Of a DNA stretch of 36,499 nt, positions 1 to 8,954 are shown piece by piece. Below the pieces are notes generated by a model. That model saw only the letters and a list, made by a program, of their open reading frames with translations. It did not search any database and had not been told where the DNA came from. Numbering within the stretch: position 1 is the first letter of the stretch; every line of letters starts with the position of its first letter. The position numbers were made by a program, and so were the translations under genes. The stretch is from assembly GCF_017115095.1 (NCBI RefSeq), contig NZ_JABXKI010000039.1, positions 1-36,499 on the forward strand, in the 5' to 3' direction. The DNA is from Nostoc sp. NMS4. GTDB taxonomy: Bacteria; Cyanobacteriota; Cyanobacteriia; Cyanobacteriales; Nostocaceae.

Positions 1-25
1 GACACAACAAATATTGTATCTTTTG

Positions 26-292
26 TCAACTACTTTTACTCGACCGGCGCTCTAGTCCTGGTTCATTGATAAAAACTTGATTCAGCCCAGGCCCACTAAT
101 GTTGAATCCAAGTGGATTGGTTGTACTAAAAATGACATCATTGATTTTGTCACCATTACTATCAAAACCAAAAGATGTTTGACCCAATGCTAGGTCATCG
201 AAGGTAATTAGGGCAGCTTTTGCTGGTTCAACAACAAATGAAGAAGCTATGCCTAAAAATGCTGCGATCCAAAAATTTCTTAATAAAGACAT
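26..292 (-). CDS. Short secreted protein, likely truncated PEP-CTERM-like protein
   Basis: An 88-residue protein with a clear N-terminal signal peptide (about residues 1-27, ending A-K-A) followed by a sequence (ITFDDLA, NPLGF, EPGLE) of the kind found at the start of secreted cyanobacterial proteins of the PEP-CTERM type. A GAGAGG ribosome-binding site sits six bases before the ATG. The reading frame ends abruptly in a low-complexity R-R-S-S-K-S-S tail with no C-terminal anchor. Other frames stay open downstream towards the window edge, so a frameshift or decay is likely, but the window ends too soon to tell. Function unknown; the family assignment is inference from general composition. Confidence 0.45.
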   Translation of the reverse strand: MSLLRNFWIAAFLGIASSFVVEPAKAALITFDDLALGQTSFGFDSNGDKINDVIFSTTNPLGFNISGPGLNQVFINEPGLERRSSKSS

Positions 293-342
293 TTGTACCT
301 CTCAAGAACTAACCCGATTTTGCTATTTAACAACTTAAACAG

Positions 343-374
343 GGAAAAAAATGGTGCATATAAATGCACCATTT
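343..374 (-). terminator. Intrinsic terminator of the copper operon
   Basis: Perfect 11-base stem (AAATGGTGCAT at 349-359 pairing with ATGCACCATTT at 364-374) with a 4-base loop. Read on the minus strand it is followed by a run of seven or more T. It lies 7 bases after the stop codon of the 381-794 gene, so it ends the chaperone/ATPase/membrane-protein transcript. Confidence 0.85.
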
Positions 375-380
375 AACCCA

Positions 381-794
381 TCAAAGTTGGTGTGGTGGGC
401 TACCATTACTCGACCAATCCAAAATTGCTCGATAGAGTAGACTGGGCGAATGTAGGGTACCGGAGGATAAATTACTTCTCCAACCTCCCCACTTTGTCAC
501 GATGCGAAGTTGGCTTGGCAAATTACTAAGTAGTGTAAATATTTGAGTTGCTAGTTTTGTCCCCACTCGGTCTTGAGTTAGCAGAAACCACGATAGCTCT
601 AAATAAATCAGTGCCAACCCTGCTAATGTAACCGTTAGTTTCAGTAAAAAAGGTTGTTCAATTCTGCTAAATTGACTACTCTGTGGTGAGTGTATGGGGT
701 TATACGCTAGTAAAGTTGAAATGGTGATAATTACGAGCAATAAACCCAAGCCGATAAGTTGACTGCGAATCTTTTTTCTTGGTAATCTTTGCAT
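381..794 (-). CDS. Small two-helix membrane protein in copper operon
   Basis: A 137-residue protein. It has a basic N-terminus (RLPRKKIR), a first hydrophobic helix at about residues 12-30, a second at about 50-70, and a polar C-terminal half. I do not recognise the family. It starts 30 bases after the stop of the copper ATPase gene on the same strand and is followed directly by an intrinsic terminator, so it is probably the last gene of the copper operon. A role in copper handling or in supporting the ATPase is a context inference only. Confidence 0.6.
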   Translation of the reverse strand: MQRLPRKKIRSQLIGLGLLLVIITISTLLAYNPIHSPQSSQFSRIEQPFLLKLTVTLAGLALIYLELSWFLLTQDRVGTKLATQIFTLLSNLPSQLRIVTKWGGWRSNLSSGTLHSPSLLYRAILDWSSNGSPPHQL

Positions 795-824
795 ATTGGT
801 AATTCAGTTTTTGTAGAGACACAA

Positions 825-3101
825 TTAGAGGCTGGCTTTGGGCTGGAAGGAACGCAAGCGTAAGGCATTAGTGACAACAGAAACCGAGCTAAAAGCCATC
901 GCTGCACCGGCGATAATTGGGTTAAGTAACCAGCCATAGAAGGGAAAGAGAATACCAGCTGCAATGGGAATGCCGGTGAGGTTGTAAATTAAAGCAAAGA
1001 AGAGATTTTGACGGATGTTACGAATGGTGGCGCGACTTAGCTGAATTGCCGTAACGATCCCTTGCAAGTCTCCAGAGATTAAAGTGATATCACTGGCGGC
1101 GATCGCTACATCTGTTCCTGTTCCAATTGCTATACCCACATCTGCTTGAGCCAATGCTGGAGCGTCGTTGATCCCATCACCGACCATTGCCACAATTTTA
1201 GATTTGGGATTGGGAATTTTTTCTATCTTCCCTTGTAAGGATTTAATAATTGCGACTTTTTCCTCTGGTCGGACTTCTGCAAATACTTTCCTGATACCGA
1301 CTTTTTGAGCGATCGCTTGTGCAGAAGAGTGATTATCGCCAGTCAGCATCACAACTTCTAAACCTAACCGATTGAGCGTTGAAACAACCGATGCTGAGGA
1401 GGGTTTGAGACTATCTGACATTGCCATTAAGCCTTGAATTTCCCCATCCACTGCAATCCAAACCACGGTTTTACCTGCTGCTTCCAGAGCGGCTTTGCTT
1501 TCGGTTAAGACACGAGATTTAATCCCCAATTCCTCAAGCCACCGTTGTGTTCCAATTTGCACTAAGCAATCTGAAACGACACCTTGAACGCCTCTACCCG
1601 CCAAGGCTTGAAAATTTCTTACCTCTAGTGAACTTACATTCTGAGATTCAGCATACTTAACGATAGCGATCGCCAAAGGATGCTCAGAATTCTTTTCTAC
1701 AGAAGTTGCCAATTCCAAGAGTTTTTGCTCATTGCCCTCTTTTGTACCATTGACAGTTACAAAGTTTGTGACAGTAGGCTTTCCTTCAGTCAAGGTTCCA
1801 GTTTTATCCAACACAATGGTCTGAATTTTGTGTGCTAGTTCTAAGCTTTGGGCACCCTTAATTAAAATCCCATTTTCAGCACCTTTGCCCGTTCCCACCA
1901 TCACAGACATCGGAGTAGCTAAACCCAAGGCACAGGGACAAGCAATAATCAGCACCTCCACGGCGGTGATTGTTGCCAAACTCAAATTACCCATAACATC
2001 AAACCAGATTACAAAAGTGGCGATTGCGATCGCAATAACTGCTGGTACAAACCATCCCGTTACTCGATCTGCCAAACGCTGAATTGATGTTTTGCTTCCT
2101 TGAGCTTGTTGCACCAACTTGACAATTTGCGACAAAACTGTATCGCGTCCTATTCGTATCGCTCGGAACTTTAAAGCACCTGTCCCATTAATCGTGGCTC
2201 CAATTACTTCGTCTCCCGATTGCTTCAAGACTGGCTGACTCTCACCTGTCACCATCGCTTCATCTACAGTGGAAGAGCCGTCAATTACTTCTCCATCTAC
2301 AGGAATTTTTTCGCCGGGACGCACGAATACGATATCGCCGATCTGAACTTCCTGAATTGGAATACTAGTTTTCTTACCATTGCGGATCACACGAGCATTT
2401 TTGGGTTGCAAACTAATGAGTTTAGTAATAGCTTCCTTAGTTTGACTCTTGGCACGGCTTTCTAACAGCCGACCTAGCAAAATTAACGTGATCACAATTG
2501 TTGCGGCTTCATAGTACAAATCAGGCATTAAGCCACCAGAGCTAAAGAAAACAGTAACAAACAGCGAATAAAAATAAGCGGCGCTGATGCCCAAAGCAAC
2601 TAATGTGTCCATAGTTGCGGTATGACATTTGAAGGCTTTCCAGCTGTTTTGATAAAAAGGTATACCACACCAAAACTGTACTGGAGTAGCTAACAATAAC
2701 TGTACCCAAGGATTGTAAAACCACGCTGGAATAAAAGGCAAGCTTAACCCTGTCATCGCCGGTAGTGACCCTACTACAATCAAGGTACTGAAAGTACTTC
2801 CAAGTACAACTTTGCGCGTGAGGTCGCGTAACTTTCCCAGACGGGCTAATTTATCAGCACGATCTTCCACCGTATGCATTTCTGCATCAGATTCGGAATA
2901 AGATGAGTATCCCGCAGCATCGACAGCTGTTTGAATTTTCTCTAGATTGGTTCGCTTTTGGTCGTACTCAATAGTAGCTAGTTCCGCGCCGAAATTAACG
3001 TTGCAGCTAATCACCCCAGAAACGGAGCGAATTGCTTCTTCAACGCCACAGGCACAGGCAGCACAACTCATACCTCGGAGTTTTAGCGTCAGAGTATCCA
3101 T
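825..3101 (-). CDS. Copper-transporting P1B-type ATPase (CopA/PacS/CtaA family)
   Basis: A 758-residue heavy-metal P-type ATPase that pumps Cu(I) across the plasma or thylakoid membrane using ATP. It has one N-terminal HMA domain (residues 3-65) with the metal-binding pair C13-A-A-C16, then paired helices, the TGES actuator loop (285-288), the membrane metal site C388-P-C390, the phosphorylated Asp in DKTGT (D432), the S-E-H-P nucleotide site near 474 and GDGIND near 650. The final helix motif M-A-F-S-S-V-S-V-V is typical of copper rather than zinc or cadmium pumps. Length is normal and all catalytic motifs are intact. It follows the Atx1-like chaperone gene by 42 bases. PacS (thylakoid) and CtaA (plasma membrane) cannot be told apart safely by eye. 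Confidence 0.95.
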   Translation of the reverse strand: MDTLTLKLRGMSCAACACGVEEAIRSVSGVISCNVNFGAELATIEYDQKRTNLEKIQTAVDAAGYSSYSESDAEMHTVEDRADKLARLGKLRDLTRKVVLGSTFSTLIVVGSLPAMTGLSLPFIPAWFYNPWVQLLLATPVQFWCGIPFYQNSWKAFKCHTATMDTLVALGISAAYFYSLFVTVFFSSGGLMPDLYYEAATIVITLILLGRLLESRAKSQTKEAITKLISLQPKNARVIRNGKKTSIPIQEVQIGDIVFVRPGEKIPVDGEVIDGSSTVDEAMVTGESQPVLKQSGDEVIGATINGTGALKFRAIRIGRDTVLSQIVKLVQQAQGSKTSIQRLADRVTGWFVPAVIAIAIATFVIWFDVMGNLSLATITAVEVLIIACPCALGLATPMSVMVGTGKGAENGILIKGAQSLELAHKIQTIVLDKTGTLTEGKPTVTNFVTVNGTKEGNEQKLLELATSVEKNSEHPLAIAIVKYAESQNVSSLEVRNFQALAGRGVQGVVSDCLVQIGTQRWLEELGIKSRVLTESKAALEAAGKTVVWIAVDGEIQGLMAMSDSLKPSSASVVSTLNRLGLEVVMLTGDNHSSAQAIAQKVGIRKVFAEVRPEEKVAIIKSLQGKIEKIPNPKSKIVAMVGDGINDAPALAQADVGIAIGTGTDVAIAASDITLISGDLQGIVTAIQLSRATIRNIRQNLFFALIYNLTGIPIAAGILFPFYGWLLNPIIAGAAMAFSSVSVVTNALRLRSFQPKASL

Positions 3102-3143
3102 ATAAAATAAATTGCTTTAACTGAAGTGTAGGGATATTAACGA

Positions 3144-3338
3144 TTAGGCAGATAGATAACCAATTGCTGCTAGTGCTTTCTTAATTGCTATTTCTGATAC
3201 TTGAGTTTCTACACTGACTAGCTTTGTTTTTGCATTGGTCTGAACTAAGGCGTTGTTATCGATGGCTTTAATTGCTTTGGTAACTCTGTTTGCACAAGCA
3301 GAACAAGCCATGTTTGTGATTTTGAATTGGAGTGTCAT
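3144..3338 (-). CDS. Atx1-like copper metallochaperone
   Basis: A single HMA domain of 64 residues that would carry Cu(I) to the copper ATPase encoded just downstream. The metal loop is M10-A-C12-S-A-C15. I chose the ATG at 3338 over an upstream in-frame GTG at 3350 because it gives the same length and Cys numbering as the Synechocystis Atx1 as I recall it; neither start has a convincing ribosome-binding site. Position 61, a copper-coordinating His in Synechocystis Atx1, is Tyr here (G60-Y61), as in many other bacterial copper chaperones. It is the first gene of the chaperone/ATPase/membrane-protein operon. Confidence 0.85.
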   Translation of the reverse strand: MTLQFKITNMACSACANRVTKAIKAIDNNALVQTNAKTKLVSVETQVSEIAIKKALAAIGYLSA

Positions 3339-3350
3339 AACTAGTTGCAC

Positions 3351-4358
3351 AAAATTAAATTCATTGGTCTAGTGAGTGATACCAATTTGAAAAAAGAATG
3401 CGACAAGTAGACCATTTGTAGAGACGCGATTCATCGCGTGTTTACCCAAGGATGTGTTGCAATCATGAATTGAATTGGTATGAGCAGAGAAATAAGGTAG
3501 ATCAGAATTCAGGAGTTGTGTACCTCACCAACTTGAAATCTGCTATATGTAATTAATTTTGTTGAGGTACTTGATACCTTTATGATTAAGATTGAGGATT
3601 TCAATCAAATTGAGGATCGTTGGCTGTGGGTTTGTAACAGCACCTTACTAAGCGATACCTTTGCCGAACATAAAACTAGGTCTAACTTTTGCCAAAACAG
3701 TTCAAGATAAGCTCCTTGCACAACATTTATGAGACATAAATTCAAAGCTATCCATACTGTGAATAAGGCAGAAGGGAGGAAGCACCAAGAAGATAGAAAG
3801 GTTGTAATGCAGTGAGAACACATCATATTTATTTACACTTTCAAATACAGAAAGTATTTTAAAAAGCAATAATATAATTATAAAAACAATAAATATACTG
3901 GCAATGGTCATTTTTTTTCAGCAAGTTTGTATTTTTTAGTTAATGGTCACTTCGACTACGCCCTTCCCTGCGGGACGCTACGCGTAGCTTGCTACGGCTA
4001 CGCTCAGGACAAGCTCAGTAGACTTCTTGCAAAAGTCCTTCTTTTTGCCCTTTTCTTTGCGCCTACTCTTCTCTAGGAGACGCTGCGCGAAGAAGATTGC
4101 TAAGAGCGATCGCACTTTTGCCTAAAACCAATCTAATCGCCAAAAAATATCTAAAATAATCGATATAGATATTTTTTTGCTTTGTATTTACCTGAAACTT
4201 AGATTAAGTATAAAGGTAATTCTCAGTAATTGTCGAGATGTTGTTTTCCAAAAAATGCAACCTTATAACGAAAAATCAGCCATTGTAATTTTGTTTTGTG
4301 GTTTTTCAAACTACATCCGAATCAGTAAACAAAAAATTTCACCTTCCTGCAAAACATT
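3351..4358. other. Gene-poor, repeat-rich intergenic region
   Basis: About 1 kb without a convincing gene. It holds an inverted-repeat element (3379-3481), a copy of a dispersed repeat (about 3516-3549) also found at 5237-5273, and GC-rich interspersed repeat modules around 3951-4020 and 4070-4115 of the kind scattered through Nostoc genomes (for example the palindrome CTACGCGTAG). The remaining DNA is AT-rich. Short open frames here have no family resemblance and no good start sites. Confidence 0.6.
3379..3481. repeat. MITE-like element with ATACCAATT inverted ends
   Basis: 103 bases bounded by ATACCAATT (3379-3387) and AATTGGTAT (3473-3481), with an internal palindromic segment (GACGCGATTCATCGCGT, near 3422-3438). 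The same inverted ends, with an unrelated interior, bound 26210-26325. No coding capacity. Confidence 0.65.
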
Positions 4359-4376
4359 AACCCTTGTAGTTATGTT
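4359..4376 (+). promoter_or_regulatory. Shared upstream motif, copy 1
   Basis: AACCCTTGTAGTTATGTT lies 93 bases before the start of the first DJ-1 gene. A closely similar sequence, AACCCTTGTAACTATATT, lies at 15903-15920 in the leader of the lti2-like gene (15/18 identical). Both are preceded at the same distance by CAAAA. This may be a promoter element or activator site; its function is inferred only from its recurrence. Confidence 0.4.
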
Positions 4377-4469
4377 TTACTCTCTCTAAACTTGTCAACA
4401 AAGACTTAAGAATAAGTCACATACATTCCAAATAAAGAATCTAGTGACCCTAAGAAATATTGAACCAAT

Positions 4470-5153
4470 ATGATACCTAGATCCCTTGGTGGGAAAAAAA
4501 TCGCCATTCTTCTAGAAAGTGAGTTCATTCCTGAAGAAATTGAAGCATATCAAAAACGCTTCTCAGAACTTCAAGCAACGGTACATCTGATGTCTAGGCT
4601 CTGGAATCAGCCGAGCGTTCGTTTTTTCAGTGATGAAGATACGGGCAATACACCTCGAACAATAGATGTAAACATTGATTTTCAAAACGTAGATGTTAAC
4701 GACTATGCGGCGGTAATTATGACCGCTAATTATACTAGCGTCCGTCTACGTTATTTTGAGCCACCAACAGGTCAGCCAATCGGTGCTGAACAAGTTCGCA
4801 CTTCACCGGCTGTACAATTTTATGCCAGCGCAATGGCAAATCCCAGGATTATTAAAGGCGCACTTTGTCACGGTCTTTGGATCATGACACCAATACCTGA
4901 ATTACTCAAAGACCGAAAAGTTATCTGCCATGAGGTTGTCCTTGCAGATATCATCAATGCTGGTGCAATTTATACAACATCACCTTCAGGTGTTGTGGTA
5001 GATGGCGACCTTGTTACCGGTCGCTCGAAACACGAAGTTGAACCATTCATTGATGCGATTACTGAACAAATCCAGCAATTATCTATTGCTACTAATCGTT
5101 TCTCAAGCAGAAGGGCTACCACATCTGTTTCAAGACTGAAAGTTGCAAGCTAA
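4470..5153 (+). CDS. DJ-1/PfpI family protein (Cys-His type)
   Basis: A 227-residue flavodoxin-like protein of the DJ-1/PfpI superfamily, whose members act as proteases, chaperones, glyoxalase III or deglycases. The nucleophile elbow is A131-L-C133-H134-G135, giving the usual Cys-His pair, with acidic residues E22/E23 in the N-terminal region where the family places its supporting Glu. A short Ser/Arg-rich tail follows residue 200. The ATG has no strong ribosome-binding site. It is the first gene of the DJ-1/ThDP/NTF2/VOC cluster and is separated from the second DJ-1 gene by a repeat insertion. The substrate is unknown; reactive-carbonyl chemistry is plausible from family and context. Confidence 0.85.
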   Translation: MIPRSLGGKKIAILLESEFIPEEIEAYQKRFSELQATVHLMSRLWNQPSVRFFSDEDTGNTPRTIDVNIDFQNVDVNDYAAVIMTANYTSVRLRYFEPPTGQPIGAEQVRTSPAVQFYASAMANPRIIKGALCHGLWIMTPIPELLKDRKVICHEVVLADIINAGAIYTTSPSGVVVDGDLVTGRSKHEVEPFIDAITEQIQQLSIATNRFSSRRATTSVSRLKVAS

Positions 5154-5155
5154 TT

Positions 5156-5273
5156 ACAGCAGAATTCAGAATTCAGAATTCAGAATTCAGAATTCAGAAT
5201 TCAGGAGTAAAACAGGCTTTATACGTGGGTAACAGACTTACCTTGTGTACCTCACCAACTTCAAATCTGCTGT
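5156..5273. repeat. Inverted-repeat element containing a heptamer tandem array
   Basis: Bounded by ACAGCAGA and TCTGCTGT. It contains six tandem copies of AGAATTC (5161-5202) and ends with a dispersed sequence (GTGTACCTCACCAACTT then AAATCTGCT) that recurs near 3518-3546 and, more diverged and inverted, near 26324-26350. The element sits between the two DJ-1 genes, three bases after the first stop codon. Confidence 0.7.
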
Positions 5274-5308
5274 ATTTCAAAACAAATTCATGACGAGGAG
5301 ACAATCTT

Positions 5309-6136
5309 GTGAAAAAAATTCTCATAATTTTATCGGAATATGGTTATTGGGGTGAGGAACTGGTAGGTCCCCTAGAAACTTTTGATGCTGCGGGTTATCA
5401 AGTTGATTTTGCAACTCCCACAGGAAAAAGACCAGTAGCGCTTCCTCCTAGTATGGACCCTACTTATATTGACCCACCTTTAGGTCGTCCAGTTGTCTCT
5501 CAAGAGATGGCGGAAAAAGTCAAGAATTTGGAAGATCCGAAAAATCCCCGACTGGACAACCCAATCATTCTCTCACAATGGTTGCCCGATCGCCCCTACT
5601 GGAGTGCAGAAAAATTCCTGCGGGAAATGGAAGCATATAACAATGCTGTAGACGAAATACAAAAGGATTTGGAACAATACGACGCTCTATTAATAGTCGG
5701 CGGTAGTGGGCCAATCGTTGATTTAGTCAATAACCATCGAGTTCATGACTTGATTCTCAGCTTTTACAAAAAAGACAAACCCATCGCCGCAGAATGCTAC
5801 GGTGTAACTTGTCTAGCCTTTGCTCGTGACTTAGCAGACCGCAAGAGTATTATTCGCGGTAAGCACGTTACAGGTCATTGCAAGGAATATGATTACAAAG
5901 ATGGCACAGGATTTATCGGCGCAGACATTAACATGGGGCCACCTCCTTATCCTTTAGAGTATATTCTCCATGATGCCACAGCCCCAGATGGAGCATATCA
6001 CGGTAATTTTGGCAAAGAAATCTCTGTAATTGTCGATTATCCCTTTGTTACAGGTCGGTCTACCGCAGACTCTTATACAACCGGTCAAAAGTTAGTAGAA
6101 GTTCTCGATAAAGGACTGAGGCGGTACGGATGGTAA
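5309..6136 (+). CDS. DJ-1/PfpI family protein, Hsp31-like (Cys-Tyr type)
   Basis: A 275-residue type 1 glutamine-amidotransferase-like protein closer to the larger Hsp31/glyoxalase III branch. Acidic residues E16/E17 lie in the N-terminal motif, a G-G-S-G-P loop at 131-135, and the nucleophile elbow is A161-E-C163-Y164-G165. The residue after the nucleophile is Tyr, not the His usual in Hsp31 and present in the neighbouring paralogue. The start is GTG, preceded by GAGGAG at good spacing. The stop overlaps the start of the ThDP enzyme gene by 7 bases, so the two are translationally coupled and probably work together. Exact reaction unknown. Confidence 0.85.
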   Translation: MKKILIILSEYGYWGEELVGPLETFDAAGYQVDFATPTGKRPVALPPSMDPTYIDPPLGRPVVSQEMAEKVKNLEDPKNPRLDNPIILSQWLPDRPYWSAEKFLREMEAYNNAVDEIQKDLEQYDALLIVGGSGPIVDLVNNHRVHDLILSFYKKDKPIAAECYGVTCLAFARDLADRKSIIRGKHVTGHCKEYDYKDGTGFIGADINMGPPPYPLEYILHDATAPDGAYHGNFGKEISVIVDYPFVTGRSTADSYTTGQKLVEVLDKGLRRYGW

Positions 6137-7878
6137 GCTTGACCAAAAAGAGCAGCGAAAAGCCTTTAATGGCTAACAGAAATGGTCGCTTTGCAATCAT
6201 TGAACAACTTCTGGCAGATGGTATAAACTATATGTTTGGCAACCCTGGCACTGTTGAGCAGGGGTTTCTAGATGCGTTAAAAGACTATTATCCAGAATTT
6301 GAATATATCTTTGCATTGCAAGAAACAATCGCAGTCGGTATGGGCGATGGCTATGCCCGCGCCACCAAAAAGCCGACTATTGTGCAACTCCATAGCGGAG
6401 TCGGTTTAGGAAATGGCATCGGGATGATTTATCAGGCGATGCGCGGTCATGCACCATTAGTTGTATTAGCTGGTGAAGCTGGTATCTGCTACGATGCGAT
6501 GGATGCTCAAATGGCAGCAGATTTGGTCAGTATGGCGAAACCTGTAACAAAATGGTCAACTAGAGTCGTTGATCCTGCTTCTTTGTTACGTGTGCTACGC
6601 CGAGCGATTAAAATAGCTGCTACGCCGCCGATGGGACCAGTGTTCGTCTCCCTACCGATGGATATCCTGGATGCTGTGAATTATGAAGAAGTTGTGCCGA
6701 CTTCTTTTCCAGGGACACGGGTTGCTCCTGAACCCGACCAACTGGCGACAGCAGCAAGTTTATTGGCTGCTGCCAAACATCCCCTGATTATTATGGGCGA
6801 TGGTGTAGCTTTTTCCGATGCTCAGGCGGAATTGACAAATGTTGCCGAACTCATCGGCGCGCAAGTTTGGGGCGCAGACTCATCGGAAGCGAATATGAGC
6901 GCCACACATCCTCTGTTTGGAGGGTTGTTGGGTCACATGTTCGGCGATGATAGCCGTCGGGTGACATCACAAGCAGACGTAATATTGATTACTGGAACCT
7001 ACGTTTTTCCAGAGGTATTCCCGGCGCTGTCTGGAGTTTTTGCTCCTTCAGCGAAAATCATTCACATTGACTTGAATACCTACGAAATAGCGAAGAATTT
7101 TCCGGTGGATCTGGGACTGCTTGGCGATCCCAAAACTAGTTTGAGTAAATTAAGTACTGTTCTTGAGTCAACTTTGACACCTGAACAGAAAAAAGAAGCT
7201 TTTGCTAGAGCTAGTCAGATAGCCGAGAATAAGAAGCGGGAATCTGCGGCTCGATTGGAAGCTGACAAGGCGGTTCGAGATGCAGTACCTCTGCACATGA
7301 CTCGTTTTGCTGAAGAATTAGCTGCCCAGTTGCCAGCAGATGCGATTATTTTCGATGAAGCCATTACCAATTCTCCCGAACTTTGTCGATATATACCACC
7401 GACAAAACTAGGAAACTATTACCAAACACGAGGCGGTTCGCTGGGTGTTGGGATTCCGGGAGCGATCGGCATTAAGCTGGCTAATCCAGATAAAACTGTG
7501 GTTGGGTTCACGGGTGACGGCGGGAGTATGTATACCATCCAAGCCCTTTGGACTGCTGCCCACCACAATATAGATGCTAAATTTGTCATCTGTAATAATC
7601 GCAGCTATCAAATTCTCAAGCTCAACATTCTCCACTATTGGGGCGAGCAGCAAATACCAGAACACGATTACCCGTCTTCTTTTAACCTCTGCGATCCTAA
7701 TATCGATTTTGCTGAATTAGCAAGGTCTTTAGGGGTTCAGGCTGTTCGGGTAGAGAACCCAGATCAAATTGCTCCAGCTATCCAAAAAGCATTGGATCAC
7801 AATGGACCATTTTTGATTGAGTTGGTACTGACAAACGAAATTGTCGGTACAAAGATTGGCGTTAAGTGTGGCCAATAG
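6130..7878 (+). CDS. Thiamine-diphosphate-dependent enzyme, benzoylformate decarboxylase-like
   Basis: A 582-residue enzyme of the acetolactate synthase/benzoylformate decarboxylase superfamily, acting on 2-keto acids by decarboxylation or carboligation. The three usual domains are present: catalytic Glu E65 (A-L-Q-E-T), an active-site-type H88 in L-H-S-G-V-G as in benzoylformate decarboxylase, a central domain, and the ThDP/Mg motif G462-D-G-G ending in N489-N490. The ATG at 6130 overlaps the upstream DJ-1 stop and has GAGG before it; a second ATG at 6169 is possible. No regulatory subunit gene is present, which argues against a biosynthetic acetolactate synthase. The substrate cannot be read from sequence. 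Confidence 0.88.
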   Translation: MVSLTKKSSEKPLMANRNGRFAIIEQLLADGINYMFGNPGTVEQGFLDALKDYYPEFEYIFALQETIAVGMGDGYARATKKPTIVQLHSGVGLGNGIGMIYQAMRGHAPLVVLAGEAGICYDAMDAQMAADLVSMAKPVTKWSTRVVDPASLLRVLRRAIKIAATPPMGPVFVSLPMDILDAVNYEEVVPTSFPGTRVAPEPDQLATAASLLAAAKHPLIIMGDGVAFSDAQAELTNVAELIGAQVWGADSSEANMSATHPLFGGLLGHMFGDDSRRVTSQADVILITGTYVFPEVFPALSGVFAPSAKIIHIDLNTYEIAKNFPVDLGLLGDPKTSLSKLSTVLESTLTPEQKKEAFARASQIAENKKRESAARLEADKAVRDAVPLHMTRFAEELAAQLPADAIIFDEAITNSPELCRYIPPTKLGNYYQTRGGSLGVGIPGAIGIKLANPDKTVVGFTGDGGSMYTIQALWTAAHHNIDAKFVICNNRSYQILKLNILHYWGEQQIPEHDYPSSFNLCDPNIDFAELARSLGVQAVRVENPDQIAPAIQKALDHNGPFLIELVLTNEIVGTKIGVKCGQ

Positions 7879-7913
7879 TAGACCATTTTACTGAATTAAA
7901 AGGAAGAAAAACA

Positions 7914-8363
7914 ATGACAGTAGCTAAAACAGCACCTTTAACACAATCAGAAATCAAGCAACTAGCAACTGACTGGTATTTGAAGCTAGATGTTCACGCT
8001 CCCCTTGAGGATTATACTTCTTTCCTGGCTGAAGAAGGTCTAGAAATGCGCTTTCCTGAAGCTACAGTTTATGGTTTTGATGGATTTAAAGGTTGGTATG
8101 AGCGGGTTATCGGGATTTTCTTTGATGAAGTTCATACTTTAAAGCAAGTCACCGTTACTCCTTCTGGAGACGAGGCGAGTGTTCAAGTCATCGTTAAGTG
8201 GGAAGCTAGCGTGTGGAATCCACCAGCAGCCAAAAGTCAACGGATTGTTTTAGATGCTTATCAAACTTGGATTATTAAGCGATCGCTTAATACTGGTAAG
8301 CCAGTAATTGCAACTTATATTGTCGATTCACTTAGCTACTATGAAGGGTCTGCTCAACTTTAA
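7914..8363 (+). CDS. NTF2/SnoaL-like small protein
   Basis: A 149-residue protein with the cone-shaped NTF2/SnoaL fold signature (W-Y-L-K-L-D near residue 22, F-K-G-W-Y near 64, a long C-terminal beta region). I took the ATG at 7914 because AAAGGA precedes it at good spacing; an upstream in-frame start overlapping the ThDP gene has none. Such proteins act as small isomerases, cyclases, dehydratases or ligand-binding subunits. It follows the ThDP enzyme by 35 bases. It is not close in sequence to the next two NTF2-like proteins. Function unknown. Confidence 0.75.
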   Translation: MTVAKTAPLTQSEIKQLATDWYLKLDVHAPLEDYTSFLAEEGLEMRFPEATVYGFDGFKGWYERVIGIFFDEVHTLKQVTVTPSGDEASVQVIVKWEASVWNPPAAKSQRIVLDAYQTWIIKRSLNTGKPVIATYIVDSLSYYEGSAQL

Positions 8364-8463
8364 TATTGCAGACATCGGCGAAAAAATCAAGTTTTGGGGC
8401 GCACATCACAACTTAATGGCGCTCCATACTTATAATTCCCTCACAATTACAGGAGATATGAAA

Positions 8464-8835
8464 ATGGCGGTTTCAACAATTTCACCCGGACGGCAATTTT
8501 TTGACAAGCATCTTGAGACTATTTCTGCTGGAAAAATCGATGAAATGGTAGATAGGGATTATGCAGAAGATGCTGTATTAATTACCTTTTTTAATGGGTT
8601 TAAAAGTACACCTGCACCGATTACAATTAATGGTCGGGAAAACATTAAGGCGTTTTTTCACGACTATCTAAAAACAATTGAATTTATTGATATAAAATCT
8701 CTGGATTTTACTGAAGCAGAAAATGCTATCTTTTTCCAAGCAAAGTTTAACTGTAAGCTTGGTTCTGTATCAGTTGGAGATGCTTGGACTATCCGTAATG
8801 GACAAATTGCTTATCATTTTGGTTTTTGGGTTTAA
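8464..8835 (+). CDS. NTF2/SnoaL-like small protein
   Basis: A 123-residue NTF2-like protein (F-F-D-K-H-L-E near the start, I-N-G-R-E-N-I-K-A-F-F in the middle, D-A-W-T-I-R-N-G-Q-I-A-Y-H-F near the end), typical of the SnoaL/ketosteroid-isomerase-like group. The ATG at 8464 is eight bases after AGGAG; another ATG at 8458 is in frame but too close to it. It shares the G-R-x-x-I/L-K-x-F-F and G-x-I-A-x-H-F patterns with the next gene, so the two are probably paralogues. Enzyme or binding role unknown. Confidence 0.75.
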   Translation: MAVSTISPGRQFFDKHLETISAGKIDEMVDRDYAEDAVLITFFNGFKSTPAPITINGRENIKAFFHDYLKTIEFIDIKSLDFTEAENAIFFQAKFNCKLGSVSVGDAWTIRNGQIAYHFGFWV

Positions 8836-8954
8836 TTTTTTTAAACGCAAAGTGGCGCTAAGGTAATGCAGAGGTACGCGGAGTTTAATTAAGGTATTTC
8901 TGTGTTTAGTTTCGATTTCGTTTTGGTCTGAGTACACTACAATAGAGGGTTAGT

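Noticed and set aside
3605-3911. Two overlapping minus-strand open frames in the 3.4-4.4 kb gap
   Set aside because: Hydrophobic but without domain resemblance, overlapping in different frames, and in AT-rich repeat DNA.
4177-4389. 70-codon plus-strand open frame before the first DJ-1 gene
   Set aside because: No ribosome-binding site, low-complexity composition, and it covers the shared upstream motif; more likely leader DNA.
5161-5202. Possible CRISPR-like array (regular repeats)
   Set aside because: The units are 7 bases with no spacers, so this is a simple tandem repeat.
6130-7878. Calling the ThDP enzyme ScyA or acetolactate synthase (IlvB)
   Set aside because: No scytonemin genes or IlvN subunit nearby, and H88 in L-H-S-G resembles benzoylformate decarboxylase more.
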